A stretch of 14,236 nt of DNA from Spirochaetes bacterium ADurb.Bin110 (lineage in GTDB: Bacteria; Spirochaetota; Spirochaetia; Treponematales; Rectinemataceae), in the NCBI GenBank assembly GCA_002070755.1, contig MWDY01000167.1:1-14236 (forward strand), written 5' to 3'. This document shows positions 1 through 8,048 of this stretch, piece after piece. Position numbers and translations under genes: made by a program. The first letter of the stretch is position 1; each line of letters opens with the position of its first letter. The notes beneath the pieces were generated by a model. It searched no databases and was not told where the DNA came from. It worked only from the letters and a program-made list of their open reading frames with translations.

Positions 1-109
1 AATGAGGAGATACAAAACTGCCTCAATTATTGAGAAGACCTGCAGTCATAAATTGTTTTCATGGAATGAGAGATGTCAAAAAGAAATAAGCATTATATTC
101 AATCAATAA
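1..109 (+). CDS. C-terminal end of an upstream gene, probably a glycosyltransferase (partial)
   Basis: Reading from base 2, the frame is open from the window edge to a TAA at 107-109. The 35 visible residues end in a stretch around KLFSWNERCQ followed by an Ile/Phe-rich tail. This resembles the usual C-terminus of GT4 glycosyltransferases, where a 'FSWEK.A' helix ends the protein. The start lies outside the window. The frame overlaps the following membrane-protein gene by 37 bases (73-109), so the two would be translationally close. The competing frame 1 stops at 31-33. This is inferred from a short tail only. The alternative is that 1-72 is simply leader sequence for the next gene. Confidence 0.42.
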   Translation, partial: MRRYKTASIIEKTCSHKLFSWNERCQKEISIIFNQ

Positions 110-1056
110 TCAAAAATAGCGATATTACTTTAATTGAAGGTTTTCTTTTTCTAAGCATATTTATTCTAAGCCTTATAGTTGGCTCCAAATATGTAGGGGG
201 CGACCAGAAATATTATAGAATTGTCTATAATCAACTAAGAACCTATAGTCTTTTTAAGGGGTACTTATATTATTCGTTAAGCTTAGACTCATTCGAGGTC
301 GTTCACTTTTTAATTGACTGGATTTTCTGTAGAATTCTTCCTAAAGATCTTGTGATGTCGCTATTTAATGCATTATTGGGAGTGATTCTATATAGATTAT
401 TAAGAAAGTGGGGTGCTGATCGGTTTAATGCTTTATTCATAGCGCTAACAAATTATTATATGCTAGTATTATATTTTGCTGCTGAAAGACTAAAATTCGG
501 CTTTTTATTATTTGGCATTGGGCTCTTATCTAATGATAAAAAAATCAAGGAGCTCTTTTGTTCATTATCAATATTTGGCCATATACAAATGGCTATTCTC
601 TTTTTAGCAATGAAAGTGGAAACCTATTTTAAAGCTTTGATAAAGATATTTTCTAGATTAAGAATATCTAAATCCATATTGATAGGTATTATCATAATAA
701 TTGGAATTTTTATTATTATGTCTACTCAATTAGTTACAAAATTATCCTTTTATGCATTTCAAAATATAAAAATTATGGATATAGCGAAAACAATGGTTTT
801 CTTTTTCGGTTCTTTTGTATTCTCAAGAAACAAACAGAAAGTTGTTTACATGTATTTGCCAATAATTGTAGCAACCTTCATTGTAGGATCGTTTCGCACA
901 AATATATTTGCTTATTTTTTAATGTTATATTTTTGTATTTCAAATAAAAAGGGCTACAATTTAGTCATCTATTCTACAAACATATATTATTCAATTATGT
1001 CTATTAGTTTTCTGTCACAGATATTCAAGTATGGAAGTGCATTCTTATCAAATTAG
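73..1056 (+). CDS. EpsG/Wzy-like polysaccharide polymerase, multi-pass membrane protein
   Basis: This 327-aa protein is very hydrophobic, with about eight or nine membrane segments. The first covers roughly residues 20-37, and a string of Ile/Phe/Leu-rich helices runs to the C-terminus. After the first helix it has a GGDQKYYRIVY stretch, which matches the D-x-x-x-Y region that follows the first helix in EpsG-family proteins. A conserved-looking AAERLKFG lies near residue 140. EpsG-like proteins are thought to polymerise lipid-linked repeat units at the inner membrane. Its length is a little below the usual 350-400 aa. It sits in a glycosyltransferase cluster with Wzz and a Wza-like exporter and has no rival polymerase in the window, which supports that role. 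The gene is strongly AT-rich. The start at 73 has only a weak GAG-type ribosome site. A flippase or an unrelated membrane protein is less likely. Confidence 0.68.
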   Translation: MSKRNKHYIQSIIKNSDITLIEGFLFLSIFILSLIVGSKYVGGDQKYYRIVYNQLRTYSLFKGYLYYSLSLDSFEVVHFLIDWIFCRILPKDLVMSLFNALLGVILYRLLRKWGADRFNALFIALTNYYMLVLYFAAERLKFGFLLFGIGLLSNDKKIKELFCSLSIFGHIQMAILFLAMKVETYFKALIKIFSRLRISKSILIGIIIIIGIFIIMSTQLVTKLSFYAFQNIKIMDIAKTMVFFFGSFVFSRNKQKVVYMYLPIIVATFIVGSFRTNIFAYFLMLYFCISNKKGYNLVIYSTNIYYSIMSISFLSQIFKYGSAFLSN

Positions 1057-1077
1057 TTCTCATAAAAATGAAATATT

Positions 1078-2163
1078 ATGGCAAATATAATAATATATGA
1101 TATTGCAGCAGACTCTTACGGAGCTTTAGTGATCCTTAATCAAATTGTAAGAGAAGCTGAACATGACAAAGCTAATGATTATTATATATTCTTATCATCT
1201 GGAATAAATAGGACCCATGGGAATTTACACTATATATATATCAATAAGAAAAAAGGATTGGCTCATCGCTTAATATGGGATTTATATGGCTTAAAAAGAT
1301 ATTTGAAAAAAAACTTCATAATGCCTCATCTAATAATTAGCATGCAAAATATGGCTTTGCTAGGATTCCATGGAATACCTCAAATGGTCTATTTGCATCA
1401 ATCTATTCCTTTTAGTGATTTTAATCTAAATCCAATGAAAAAAGAAGAAAGAAAATTATTCTTTTATAAATATGTTTATAAAATAATGATATTCTTAACA
1501 ATTAATTTTACAGGAAGCAGAGTATATGTGCAGACTGAATGGATGAAAGAAAGGGCGGTAGCATTATTTAGAAAATCCATCAAGGTAAAAAAAATTGCGC
1601 CTAGTATTGAAAAGCAAGAAGGCATAAGAAATGCAGAAACCAATAATAAAGATTTTCTGTTTTATCCTACTTCAAATTTTAAATATAAGAATATTGACAC
1701 AATAATCAAGGCCATAGATTATTTAAAGGTGTATAATCCTGAAATATATGGGAGAATAGAATTACGGCTCACCATTGATAAAGATCCAAAATATTGCATG
1801 GCTTCGGATAATGTAAAATTCATTGGATATCAGTCGAAAGATGACATGATTTCTCTATATGAGAATTCATCGGCTATGGTATTTCCAAGCTATCTGGAGT
1901 CATTTGGATTGCCGCTTATAGAGGCTGCTAGTATAGGCTTGCCGATAATAGTATCAGATTTGCCTTATTCTAGAGAAATACTAGGAACCTATGATGGAGC
2001 AAGATTTATCAATGATTATATGAGTAAAAGAGCATGGGCTCAAGGCATAACTGAGGTTTATGCAGAAGGAAGGAATAGATACAAGCCCTTGATTTGGAAC
2101 AATGAAGGTTGGAAGGTTCTATTTAATGACATACATAGCATTTTGCACAATAGGAAGAGATAG
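1078..2163 (+). CDS. Glycosyltransferase, GT4 family (GT-B fold)
   Basis: This 361-aa protein has the C-terminal half of a Glycos_transf_1 (GT4) enzyme. A 'FLFYPTSNFKYKN' strand-loop lies near residue 195, followed by 'VKFIGY', 'MVFPSYLESFGLPLIE' and 'GLPIIVSDLPYSREIL'. The E-x7-E motif that binds the nucleotide-sugar donor is present at E274 and E282. The N-terminal half would bind the lipid-linked acceptor. It is a cytosolic or membrane-associated enzyme adding one sugar of the repeat unit. Donor and linkage cannot be read from the sequence. It starts 21 bases after the polymerase gene with no clear Shine-Dalgarno, and the competing ATG at 1068 is out of frame. Composition is AT-rich like its upstream neighbour and unlike the cassette that follows. 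Confidence 0.88.
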   Translation: MANIIIYDIAADSYGALVILNQIVREAEHDKANDYYIFLSSGINRTHGNLHYIYINKKKGLAHRLIWDLYGLKRYLKKNFIMPHLIISMQNMALLGFHGIPQMVYLHQSIPFSDFNLNPMKKEERKLFFYKYVYKIMIFLTINFTGSRVYVQTEWMKERAVALFRKSIKVKKIAPSIEKQEGIRNAETNNKDFLFYPTSNFKYKNIDTIIKAIDYLKVYNPEIYGRIELRLTIDKDPKYCMASDNVKFIGYQSKDDMISLYENSSAMVFPSYLESFGLPLIEAASIGLPIIVSDLPYSREILGTYDGARFINDYMSKRAWAQGITEVYAEGRNRYKPLIWNNEGWKVLFNDIHSILHNRKR

Positions 2164-2166
2164 CTA

Positions 2167-3189
2167 ATGAATTCATCGACACTCCTTATTTCTGGCGGAA
2201 CCGGTTCTTTCGGCAATGCTATACTCAAGAAATACTTGAATCGTGATGATTTTCAGGAGATACGCATTTTCAGCCGGGATGAGAAAAAGCAGGATGATAT
2301 GCGGCATCTCTACAAATCGGAGAAGATCAAGTATTACATTGGAGATGTGCGAGACATACAGAGTGTCAAGGCGGCGATGCAGGGCGTGGATTATGTGTTC
2401 CATGCGGCGGCGCTGAAGCAGGTACCGTCGTGCGAGTTTTATCCTGTGGAGGCGGTCAAGACTAACGTGCTGGGAGCCGACAATGTGCTCACTGCGGCGA
2501 TCGAGGCGGGAGTTAAGCGCGTCGTGGTGCTCAGCACCGACAAGGCTGTCTATCCCATCAACGCCATGGGGATGTCCAAGGCGCTCATGGAAAAGGTGAT
2601 GATTGCCAAGTCGCGCGGGCTCGATGAAAAAAAGCAGATTATCTGCGGTACTCGCTATGGCAATGTCATGGCCTCGCGGGGTTCAGTGATTCCGCTTTTT
2701 ATCGATCAAATTATGAGTGGTAAGCCTATCACCATCACTGATCCAGAGATGACGCGGTTTATGCTCCATCTGGATGAAGCGGTGGAACTTGTGGAATATG
2801 CGTTTAGCCATGCTCATAATGGAGATATCTTTGTGAAAAAGGCGCCTGCGTGTACCTTGGCTGATCTTGCCGAGGCGCTTAAAGAGCTGCTCAATGCCGA
2901 TAACGAAGTGCACGTTATTGGTACGCGTCATGGTGAGAAGGTCTATGAGACCTTAGTCAATCGCGAGGAAATGGCCAAAGCGATCGATTGTGGGGATTAC
3001 TATCGCATTCCAGCGGATACGCGGGACCTCAACTACGATAAATATTTTAGCAATGGCGACGAAAAAGTAAAGGTGGTGGCTGAATATACCTCGCACAATA
3101 CGCGTAGGCTCAATGTTGAAGAGATGAAGGAGCTTCTTTTGACGCTCGACTGTGTGCACGAAGCGCGGAAGGAGCGGGGTTTAGAATGA
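2167..3189 (+). CDS. capE: CapE/FnlA/WbjB-type UDP-GlcNAc 4,6-dehydratase/5-epimerase
   Basis: This 340-aa short-chain dehydrogenase/reductase matches the usual length of CapE (about 340 aa). It has an N-terminal Rossmann motif GGTGSFG at residues 10-16, T124-D125-K126, and the downstream M134-x3-K138, where Met stands in the usual catalytic Tyr position as in this subgroup. CapE-type enzymes convert UDP-GlcNAc to a UDP-2-acetamido-2,6-dideoxy-4-hexulose, the first step toward UDP-N-acetyl-L-fucosamine. The assignment to CapE rather than the shorter FlaA1/PseB branch rests on the neighbours: CapF and CapG homologues follow immediately. A good ribosome site (AGGAAGAGA, 2152-2160) precedes the ATG. 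The stop overlaps the next start by four bases (ATGA), which indicates translational coupling. Base composition is clearly more GC-rich than the two genes before it. Confidence 0.93.
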   Translation: MNSSTLLISGGTGSFGNAILKKYLNRDDFQEIRIFSRDEKKQDDMRHLYKSEKIKYYIGDVRDIQSVKAAMQGVDYVFHAAALKQVPSCEFYPVEAVKTNVLGADNVLTAAIEAGVKRVVVLSTDKAVYPINAMGMSKALMEKVMIAKSRGLDEKKQIICGTRYGNVMASRGSVIPLFIDQIMSGKPITITDPEMTRFMLHLDEAVELVEYAFSHAHNGDIFVKKAPACTLADLAEALKELLNADNEVHVIGTRHGEKVYETLVNREEMAKAIDCGDYYRIPADTRDLNYDKYFSNGDEKVKVVAEYTSHNTRRLNVEEMKELLLTLDCVHEARKERGLE

Positions 3190-4292
3190 ATGTCCTTGTG
3201 ACTGGTGCTGCCGGTTTTCTAGGGCAGAATCTTTGTATCCGCTTATCGAGAGAAAAAGATTGCACCGTGTTGCCCTTTGATATCGCGAATGAAGAGTCTG
3301 AGCTCTTTGAGCTTTTGACAAAAGCCGATCGCATCGTGCACCTTGCAGGGATAAATAGGCCCCTAGAACCTTCGGAGTTCATGGCAGGGAATTTCGGACT
3401 CACCTCGACCATTGCGGATGCGCTTGAGAAGATGCAGCGGCCAATCCCCATCATTTTTTCTTCGTCGATTCAGGCTGAGCTCCAGAACGACTATGGAAAG
3501 AGTAAGCGCGCAGCGGAAGAGCGATTGAGAGCCTATAGTCAAAGAACTGGTGCGCCGGTGCGAATCTTTCGCTTTGCCAATATCTTTGGCAAATGGTGTA
3601 GGCCAAACTATAATTCAGCAGTGGCAACCTTCTGTTACAACATTGTGCATGGGCTTCCTCTTACGATTCATGATCCAGGAGCGCCGTTGCAGCTTGTGTA
3701 TATCGATGATGTCGTTGAAGCCATCGTCCGAGAGCTAAAGGCAGAACTTGAAAGTTTTGCCTATGTAACTGCTGAGCCTGTCTATGAGACGACAGTGGGT
3801 CAGGTCGCAAACTTAATTCGAGATATTCACGAAAAACGTCAAAAAGGCTTTGTTGGGGATTATTCGGATTCCTTCTACAAAAAGTTGGCGACCACCTATT
3901 TGAGCTATGTCGATATTCCGAGCCTTGCCGCTGCTCCGGAAATGAAGAGCGACGAGCGAGGTTGGCTCTTTGAACTCATCAAGTCAGAAAAAGCGGGGCA
4001 AATCTTTGTCTCGACCACGAAGCCGGGCAAGGTGCGGGGCAATCACTATCATGATACCAAGGTGGAAAAGTTCTGCCTCGTAAAAGGCAAGGCTCGAATT
4101 TCGCTGCGCAAAGTGAACAGCACGGAGCACTATGCCTTCGATGTCGATGATACTTCGATTCGCATTGTCGATATTCCTCCAGGGTATACCCATGCCATTC
4201 AGAATACCGGTACTGAGGACTGCATCGTGCTCTTCTGGGCGAATGAGGTTATGGACCCCAATAGACCAGATACTTACAGACTCGAGGTCTAA
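3186..4292 (+). CDS. capF: CapF/FnlB/WbjC-type bifunctional epimerase-reductase (SDR + cupin)
   Basis: This 368-aa protein has the two-domain layout of CapF (about 369 aa). The N-terminal NAD(P)-binding reductase has the GxxGFLG motif at residues 7-13 and the catalytic Y103-x3-K107. The C-terminal cupin starts near residue 255 and has a likely metal site around H287, H289 and E294 in 'GNHYHDTKVEKF'. In the known pathway the cupin domain epimerises C3 of the CapE product and the SDR domain then reduces C4, giving a UDP-2-acetamido-2,6-dideoxy-L-talose. Its start overlaps the capE stop, and capG begins at the base right after its own stop, so the three enzymes are made from one message at linked rates. 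I am confident of the family. The sugar product is inferred from the complete gene trio. Confidence 0.93.
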   Translation: MNVLVTGAAGFLGQNLCIRLSREKDCTVLPFDIANEESELFELLTKADRIVHLAGINRPLEPSEFMAGNFGLTSTIADALEKMQRPIPIIFSSSIQAELQNDYGKSKRAAEERLRAYSQRTGAPVRIFRFANIFGKWCRPNYNSAVATFCYNIVHGLPLTIHDPGAPLQLVYIDDVVEAIVRELKAELESFAYVTAEPVYETTVGQVANLIRDIHEKRQKGFVGDYSDSFYKKLATTYLSYVDIPSLAAAPEMKSDERGWLFELIKSEKAGQIFVSTTKPGKVRGNHYHDTKVEKFCLVKGKARISLRKVNSTEHYAFDVDDTSIRIVDIPPGYTHAIQNTGTEDCIVLFWANEVMDPNRPDTYRLEV

Positions 4293-5417
4293 ATGCTCGA
4301 CAAGCTCAAGGTGATGACTATCATCGGCACGAGGCCCGAGATCATTCGGCTCTCTGAAGTGATTCGCGCGTGTGACAAATACTTCAATCACATACTCGTC
4401 CACACGGGTCAGAATTACGACTATACGCTCAACGAGATTTTCTTTAAGGACCTCGAGCTGAGGGCTCCAGATTATTATCTCGATGCTGTGGGGAATGATC
4501 TTGGCGAGACGATTGGCAATATCATTGCAAAGTCCTACAAGCTTCTTCTACAGGAAAAGCCTGATGCACTCCTTGTTTTGGGAGACACAAATTCTGCCCT
4601 ATGTGCGATTCCTGCAAAACGGCTCAAGATTCCTATTTTCCACATGGAAGCAGGCAACCGCTGCTTCGACCAAAATGTGCCTGAAGAAATAAACCGTAAA
4701 ATCGTCGATCATATTGCGGATATCAATCTTCCCTACACCGAGCATTCGCGGCGCTATTTACTTTCAGAGGGCCTTCGTAAGGAACATATCTTTGTGACGG
4801 GCTCGCCCATGGCAGAAGTGATTGCGCGCAATAAAGCCAAAATCGAATCATCAAAGGCGCTCGAAAAGTACGATGTTGAGAAGAAAAAGTACTTCGTGCT
4901 CTCCATGCATCGCGAAGAGAACATCGATATCGAATACAAGTTTAAGGAACTTGTAAAGGCTCTCAATAGCCTAGCGGAAACCTATGGGCTTCCGATCGTC
5001 TTTTCGACGCATCCGCGAACATGGAAGCGGCTCGAATTGGATCACATAGGGCTTGATCCGCTTATTCGCAATGTCAAGCCGCTAGCCTTTACCGATTATT
5101 GCCGTATGCAGTGCGATGCAGCCTGTGTCATCTCAGATTCGGGCACCTTAAGCGAAGAGTCTTCGATCTTGCGATTTCCAGCGGTGCTCTTGCGCAATTC
5201 GACCGAGCGGCCAGAGGTACTCGATAAGGGGACGATCGTGATCGGCGGCTACACCGAAGAAAGCCTCTTACAATCGGTCGATCTTGCGATCAATTCTTTT
5301 GACTCAGAGGATCCCAGACCGAAAGATTATTGTGATACCAATGTTTCACAGAAGGTTGTGAAAATAATTCAAAGCTATACGTCAATAATCAATCAATTTG
5401 TCTGGAATAAATTTTGA
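4293..5417 (+). CDS. capG: CapG/FnlC/WbjD-type UDP-sugar C2-epimerase (UDP-L-FucNAc forming)
   Basis: This 374-aa protein is in the non-hydrolysing UDP-GlcNAc 2-epimerase family and has the family's usual length. Landmarks are GTRPE at 12-16, 'HTGQNYDY' near 37, H117-M-E119, 'VPEEINRK' with E131/E132 and R135, H206-R-E-E, 'STHPR' with H240, and 'DSGTLSEE' near residue 280. The 'GNRCFDQNVPEE' form is typical of the CapG/WbjD branch rather than WecB/MnaA. CapG enzymes invert C2 of the CapF product to give UDP-N-acetyl-L-fucosamine. The ATG abuts the capF stop, and GAGG at 4284-4287 inside capF can act as ribosome site. The last 25 or so codons turn AT-rich, hinting at a recombination boundary. 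A generic WecB (UDP-ManNAc forming) is possible on family grounds alone, but the context argues against it. Confidence 0.92.
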   Translation: MLDKLKVMTIIGTRPEIIRLSEVIRACDKYFNHILVHTGQNYDYTLNEIFFKDLELRAPDYYLDAVGNDLGETIGNIIAKSYKLLLQEKPDALLVLGDTNSALCAIPAKRLKIPIFHMEAGNRCFDQNVPEEINRKIVDHIADINLPYTEHSRRYLLSEGLRKEHIFVTGSPMAEVIARNKAKIESSKALEKYDVEKKKYFVLSMHREENIDIEYKFKELVKALNSLAETYGLPIVFSTHPRTWKRLELDHIGLDPLIRNVKPLAFTDYCRMQCDAACVISDSGTLSEESSILRFPAVLLRNSTERPEVLDKGTIVIGGYTEESLLQSVDLAINSFDSEDPRPKDYCDTNVSQKVVKIIQSYTSIINQFVWNKF

Positions 5418-6682
5418 GCATGGAATCCAAGTCGAACATATTGATTCTAACCAATCATTTCTATCCAGAAGAATTTAGAGTCAATGATATCGCTTTTGAA
5501 TTAGCTAAAAGAAACTATGCTATAACTGTAATTACTGCTATTCCAGATTATCCTATAGGCAAATTCTTCTCAGGATATTCCTTAATCAAAAGACGAAGAG
5601 AAAAAATTGGAGATGTAAGAATAATCAGGCTTCCCATTATCCCGCGCGGCAGTGGTAGAAAGCTGCAGCTTAGCCTTAATTATCTTTCCTATCTTATCTC
5701 ATCGCTTTTCCTTGTAGCTTTTCATGCATTAGACAATGATTATGATGCTGTAATGGTTCATATGACATCTCCGTTCTTCATAACTTTTCCTGCAGTCTAT
5801 TTGAAAAGGATCAAGAAAATGCCTTTGATACTATGGGTTTTGGATCTATGGCCTGAATCTGTCGAAGCAGCTGGCGGAATAAAAGATAAGAACATATTGG
5901 GATTACTGAATGTAATAGTTAAAAAAGTATATCAACAATGCAATACTATATTGGTAAGCTCAAATTCCTTTAAAAAATCGATTTCTCAAAAAGGCAATTT
6001 TGAAAAGAAACTTGTCTATTTCCCTAATTGGGCAGATTCTATACCAGCAATAGATATTGATAAGCAATATAAAAATATAAGCCCATTTTCGAATAAGTCT
6101 TCTTCAGATTTTATATTTCTATTTGCGGGCAATCTTGGAGAAGCACAGAATATTGATTTTATTCTAGATTCGATCTCCAAAATGGATCTGAAGAAGGGTG
6201 TGAAGTTTGTCTTTCTTGGAGATGGGAGAAAAAGAGCTCAACTAATCAAGAAATCAAATTCTTTGGGTCTCTCAGAGATTTGCTATTTCCCAGGCCGATT
6301 CCCCCAAACTATGATGCCCTATTTTATGGGTCATGCAGAAGTGATGCTTGCATCGCTCAAGAGCGATGCGATATTTAGTTTAACGGTACCTGCAAAAGTA
6401 CAATTTTATATGGCGCAAGGCAAACCAATACTTGCCATTCTCAATGGAGAAGGTGCAGAAATCATCAATAGAGCAAGGTGCGGAATCGCTACCAAACCAG
6501 ATGATATACAAGGTTTTCAAAATGCTTTGAGTCTATTTTTGGGATATACTAAAGAAGAACTGTATCAGATGGGGGAAAATGGAAAGAAATACTATCTTGG
6601 TCAATTCGATAAAGAAAAGAGATTAGATCAGATTGATGGACTACTTCGAAAATTTACTAATAATAATAGAGATATAAGATAA
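5414..6682 (+). CDS. wbuB: WbuB-like glycosyltransferase (probable L-FucNAc transferase)
   Basis: This 422-aa GT4/GT-B enzyme is of the WbuB type. The N-terminus reads 'ILTNHFYPEEFRVND', followed by 'TAIPDYPIGKFF', 'VHMTSPFFI' and 'LWVLDLWPESV' near residue 145. These are hallmarks of this subfamily. The C-terminal donor domain has 'FLFAGNLGEAQNID', 'FLGDGRKRAQL' and 'KVQFYMAQGKPILAILNGEGAEII'. E. coli WbuB is an L-FucNAc transferase and its gene neighbours fnlABC, exactly the arrangement here, so transfer of L-FucNAc to the lipid-linked glycan is a reasonable inference. The start is either TTG at 5414, overlapping the capG stop by four bases, or ATG at 5420. I see no ribosome site that decides between them. 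The gene is AT-rich compared with capEFG. Confidence 0.87.
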   Translation: MSMESKSNILILTNHFYPEEFRVNDIAFELAKRNYAITVITAIPDYPIGKFFSGYSLIKRRREKIGDVRIIRLPIIPRGSGRKLQLSLNYLSYLISSLFLVAFHALDNDYDAVMVHMTSPFFITFPAVYLKRIKKMPLILWVLDLWPESVEAAGGIKDKNILGLLNVIVKKVYQQCNTILVSSNSFKKSISQKGNFEKKLVYFPNWADSIPAIDIDKQYKNISPFSNKSSSDFIFLFAGNLGEAQNIDFILDSISKMDLKKGVKFVFLGDGRKRAQLIKKSNSLGLSEICYFPGRFPQTMMPYFMGHAEVMLASLKSDAIFSLTVPAKVQFYMAQGKPILAILNGEGAEIINRARCGIATKPDDIQGFQNALSLFLGYTKEELYQMGENGKKYYLGQFDKEKRLDQIDGLLRKFTNNNRDIR

Positions 6683-6692
6683 AGAGGATTCA

Positions 6693-7967
6693 ATGTCAGA
6701 CAAAGAATTTGTTGCCATAAAAGAAACCGAGCAGACTTCAAGTACAAAAGACGAAGATAACGACGATATCAATCTCCTCGATATTGCTGCAGTCCTTTGG
6801 AAGCGAAGATGGGTAATCATTGCGATAACCGGCATTGTAGCCTTTGGCTCTCTTGCCTATGCATTGGGCTCGCTGCTCTTGCCTCCCGATAAAAGTTATC
6901 TGCCGAATGTCTACACGCCTAAAGCAACAATGCTCATTTCGTCTGGTAGCTCAACGAGCCTATCGTCGATACTTTCTTCTTCTGGGCTATCTGGTCTTGC
7001 GAGCATGGTAGGAGTCTCAACAGGAGGGAATCAGAATCAGCAACTTGCAAAGGTATTGGCAACCTCCAACACGACACTAGATAGACTCAACGAGAAGCTT
7101 GATTTTGTTGGACATTACAAGGTAAAAGAGCCAAATGTGTCAAGAATCCGGAAATTGGCTTCTTCAAATCTATATGCAGAGATTGATACAAAGTCGAATA
7201 TCTTTACGATATCGTTTACTGATAAAGATCCGGCCTTTGCCAAAAAGGTAGTCGACGAGACTGTCAATATCCTATCCGAACGCTTTGCGGAGCTGAGCGG
7301 TAGTCAAGCAATCCAACAGAAGGCTCTTCTGGAAAAGAGGCTTGCAGATGTCGATGCGGCTATTAGTGATCTCGAATCACAGGTCAAGGAATTCCAAAAG
7401 AAATATGGTGTAGTGCAGGTTGAAGCCCTTGCCACAGAACAGATTACAATTCTAGCACGCCTTCGGTCGGAGCTCATTCTCAAAGAGATGGAGATCGAGA
7501 ATTATAAAAAAGTAGCACGGATCAACGATCCAATGCTTACCCAGCTCAACAATGAGCGTGATTCGCTTCTCGCAAAGATAAAAGAAATCGAAACAGGTAC
7601 TGGTTCGGGCTCGAAGGTTATGCCAAGCCAGCAGCAGCTGCCAACCATTGCCTTTGAATATGCAAAGCTCGAGCGCGATCTTGCGGTACAAACCGAGCTC
7701 TTCAAGATACTCACTCAGCAATATGAGGTCGCAAAGTTCAATGCCGCTGGTCAGGAACCTGTCTTCCAGATTATCGAGATGGCGGAAGTACCAGACATGA
7801 AGTCAGGCCCATCTCGCAGCAAGATTTGCATCATTGCGACCATTATAGGCTTTTTTATCTCGATCTTAATCGCCTCTATCGCTGAATCAGTTTCTAAAAT
7901 TCGTCGAGACCCAGAAGCGATAGCTAGATTTAGGGCCATAAGCAAGGGCGAGAAGACTGAGATATAG
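6693..7967 (+). CDS. Wzz/GNVR-type polysaccharide chain-length regulator
   Basis: This 424-aa protein is a polysaccharide co-polymerase. It has a short acidic cytoplasmic N-terminus, 'DINLLDIAAVLWKRRW', and a first membrane helix at about residues 40-62. A large periplasmic domain follows with a Ser/Gly-rich segment near 85-110 and a long predicted coiled coil at about 205-300. The GNVR-like 'LTQQYEVAKFNAAGQEPVFQI' region leads through 'GPSRSK' into a second helix at about 378-398. There is no C-terminal Wzc-type tyrosine kinase domain with Walker motifs, so this is a chain-length regulator only. Such proteins work with the Wzy polymerase and with the outer export channel, both encoded nearby. 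The ribosome site AAAGAGGA (6681-6688) directly precedes the ATG. After its stop comes an 81-base gap with no feature I can name. Confidence 0.9.
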   Translation: MSDKEFVAIKETEQTSSTKDEDNDDINLLDIAAVLWKRRWVIIAITGIVAFGSLAYALGSLLLPPDKSYLPNVYTPKATMLISSGSSTSLSSILSSSGLSGLASMVGVSTGGNQNQQLAKVLATSNTTLDRLNEKLDFVGHYKVKEPNVSRIRKLASSNLYAEIDTKSNIFTISFTDKDPAFAKKVVDETVNILSERFAELSGSQAIQQKALLEKRLADVDAAISDLESQVKEFQKKYGVVQVEALATEQITILARLRSELILKEMEIENYKKVARINDPMLTQLNNERDSLLAKIKEIETGTGSGSKVMPSQQQLPTIAFEYAKLERDLAVQTELFKILTQQYEVAKFNAAGQEPVFQIIEMAEVPDMKSGPSRSKICIIATIIGFFISILIASIAESVSKIRRDPEAIARFRAISKGEKTEI

Positions 7968-8048
7968 TAAGGGCTTAATGCCGAATATCAATAGCAAGCA
8001 TCACAAAGCTGAATGTGAAGTTACTTTATCGAAGCAAAAGGAAAAAAC

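Noticed and set aside
3110..3454. 114-aa open frame on the minus strand over the capE/capF junction
   Set aside because: It is a shadow of conserved coding sequence with no ribosome site or family resemblance.
3984..4403. 139-aa open frame on the minus strand across capF/capG
   Set aside because: It is antisense to two confidently identified genes, has no recognisable domain, and is an expected shadow of their codon usage.
7968..8048. Promoter in the 81-base gap before the SLBB export gene
   Set aside because: I could not find a -35/-10 pair with proper spacing or a convincing palindrome. Only the AAGGA ribosome site is clear.
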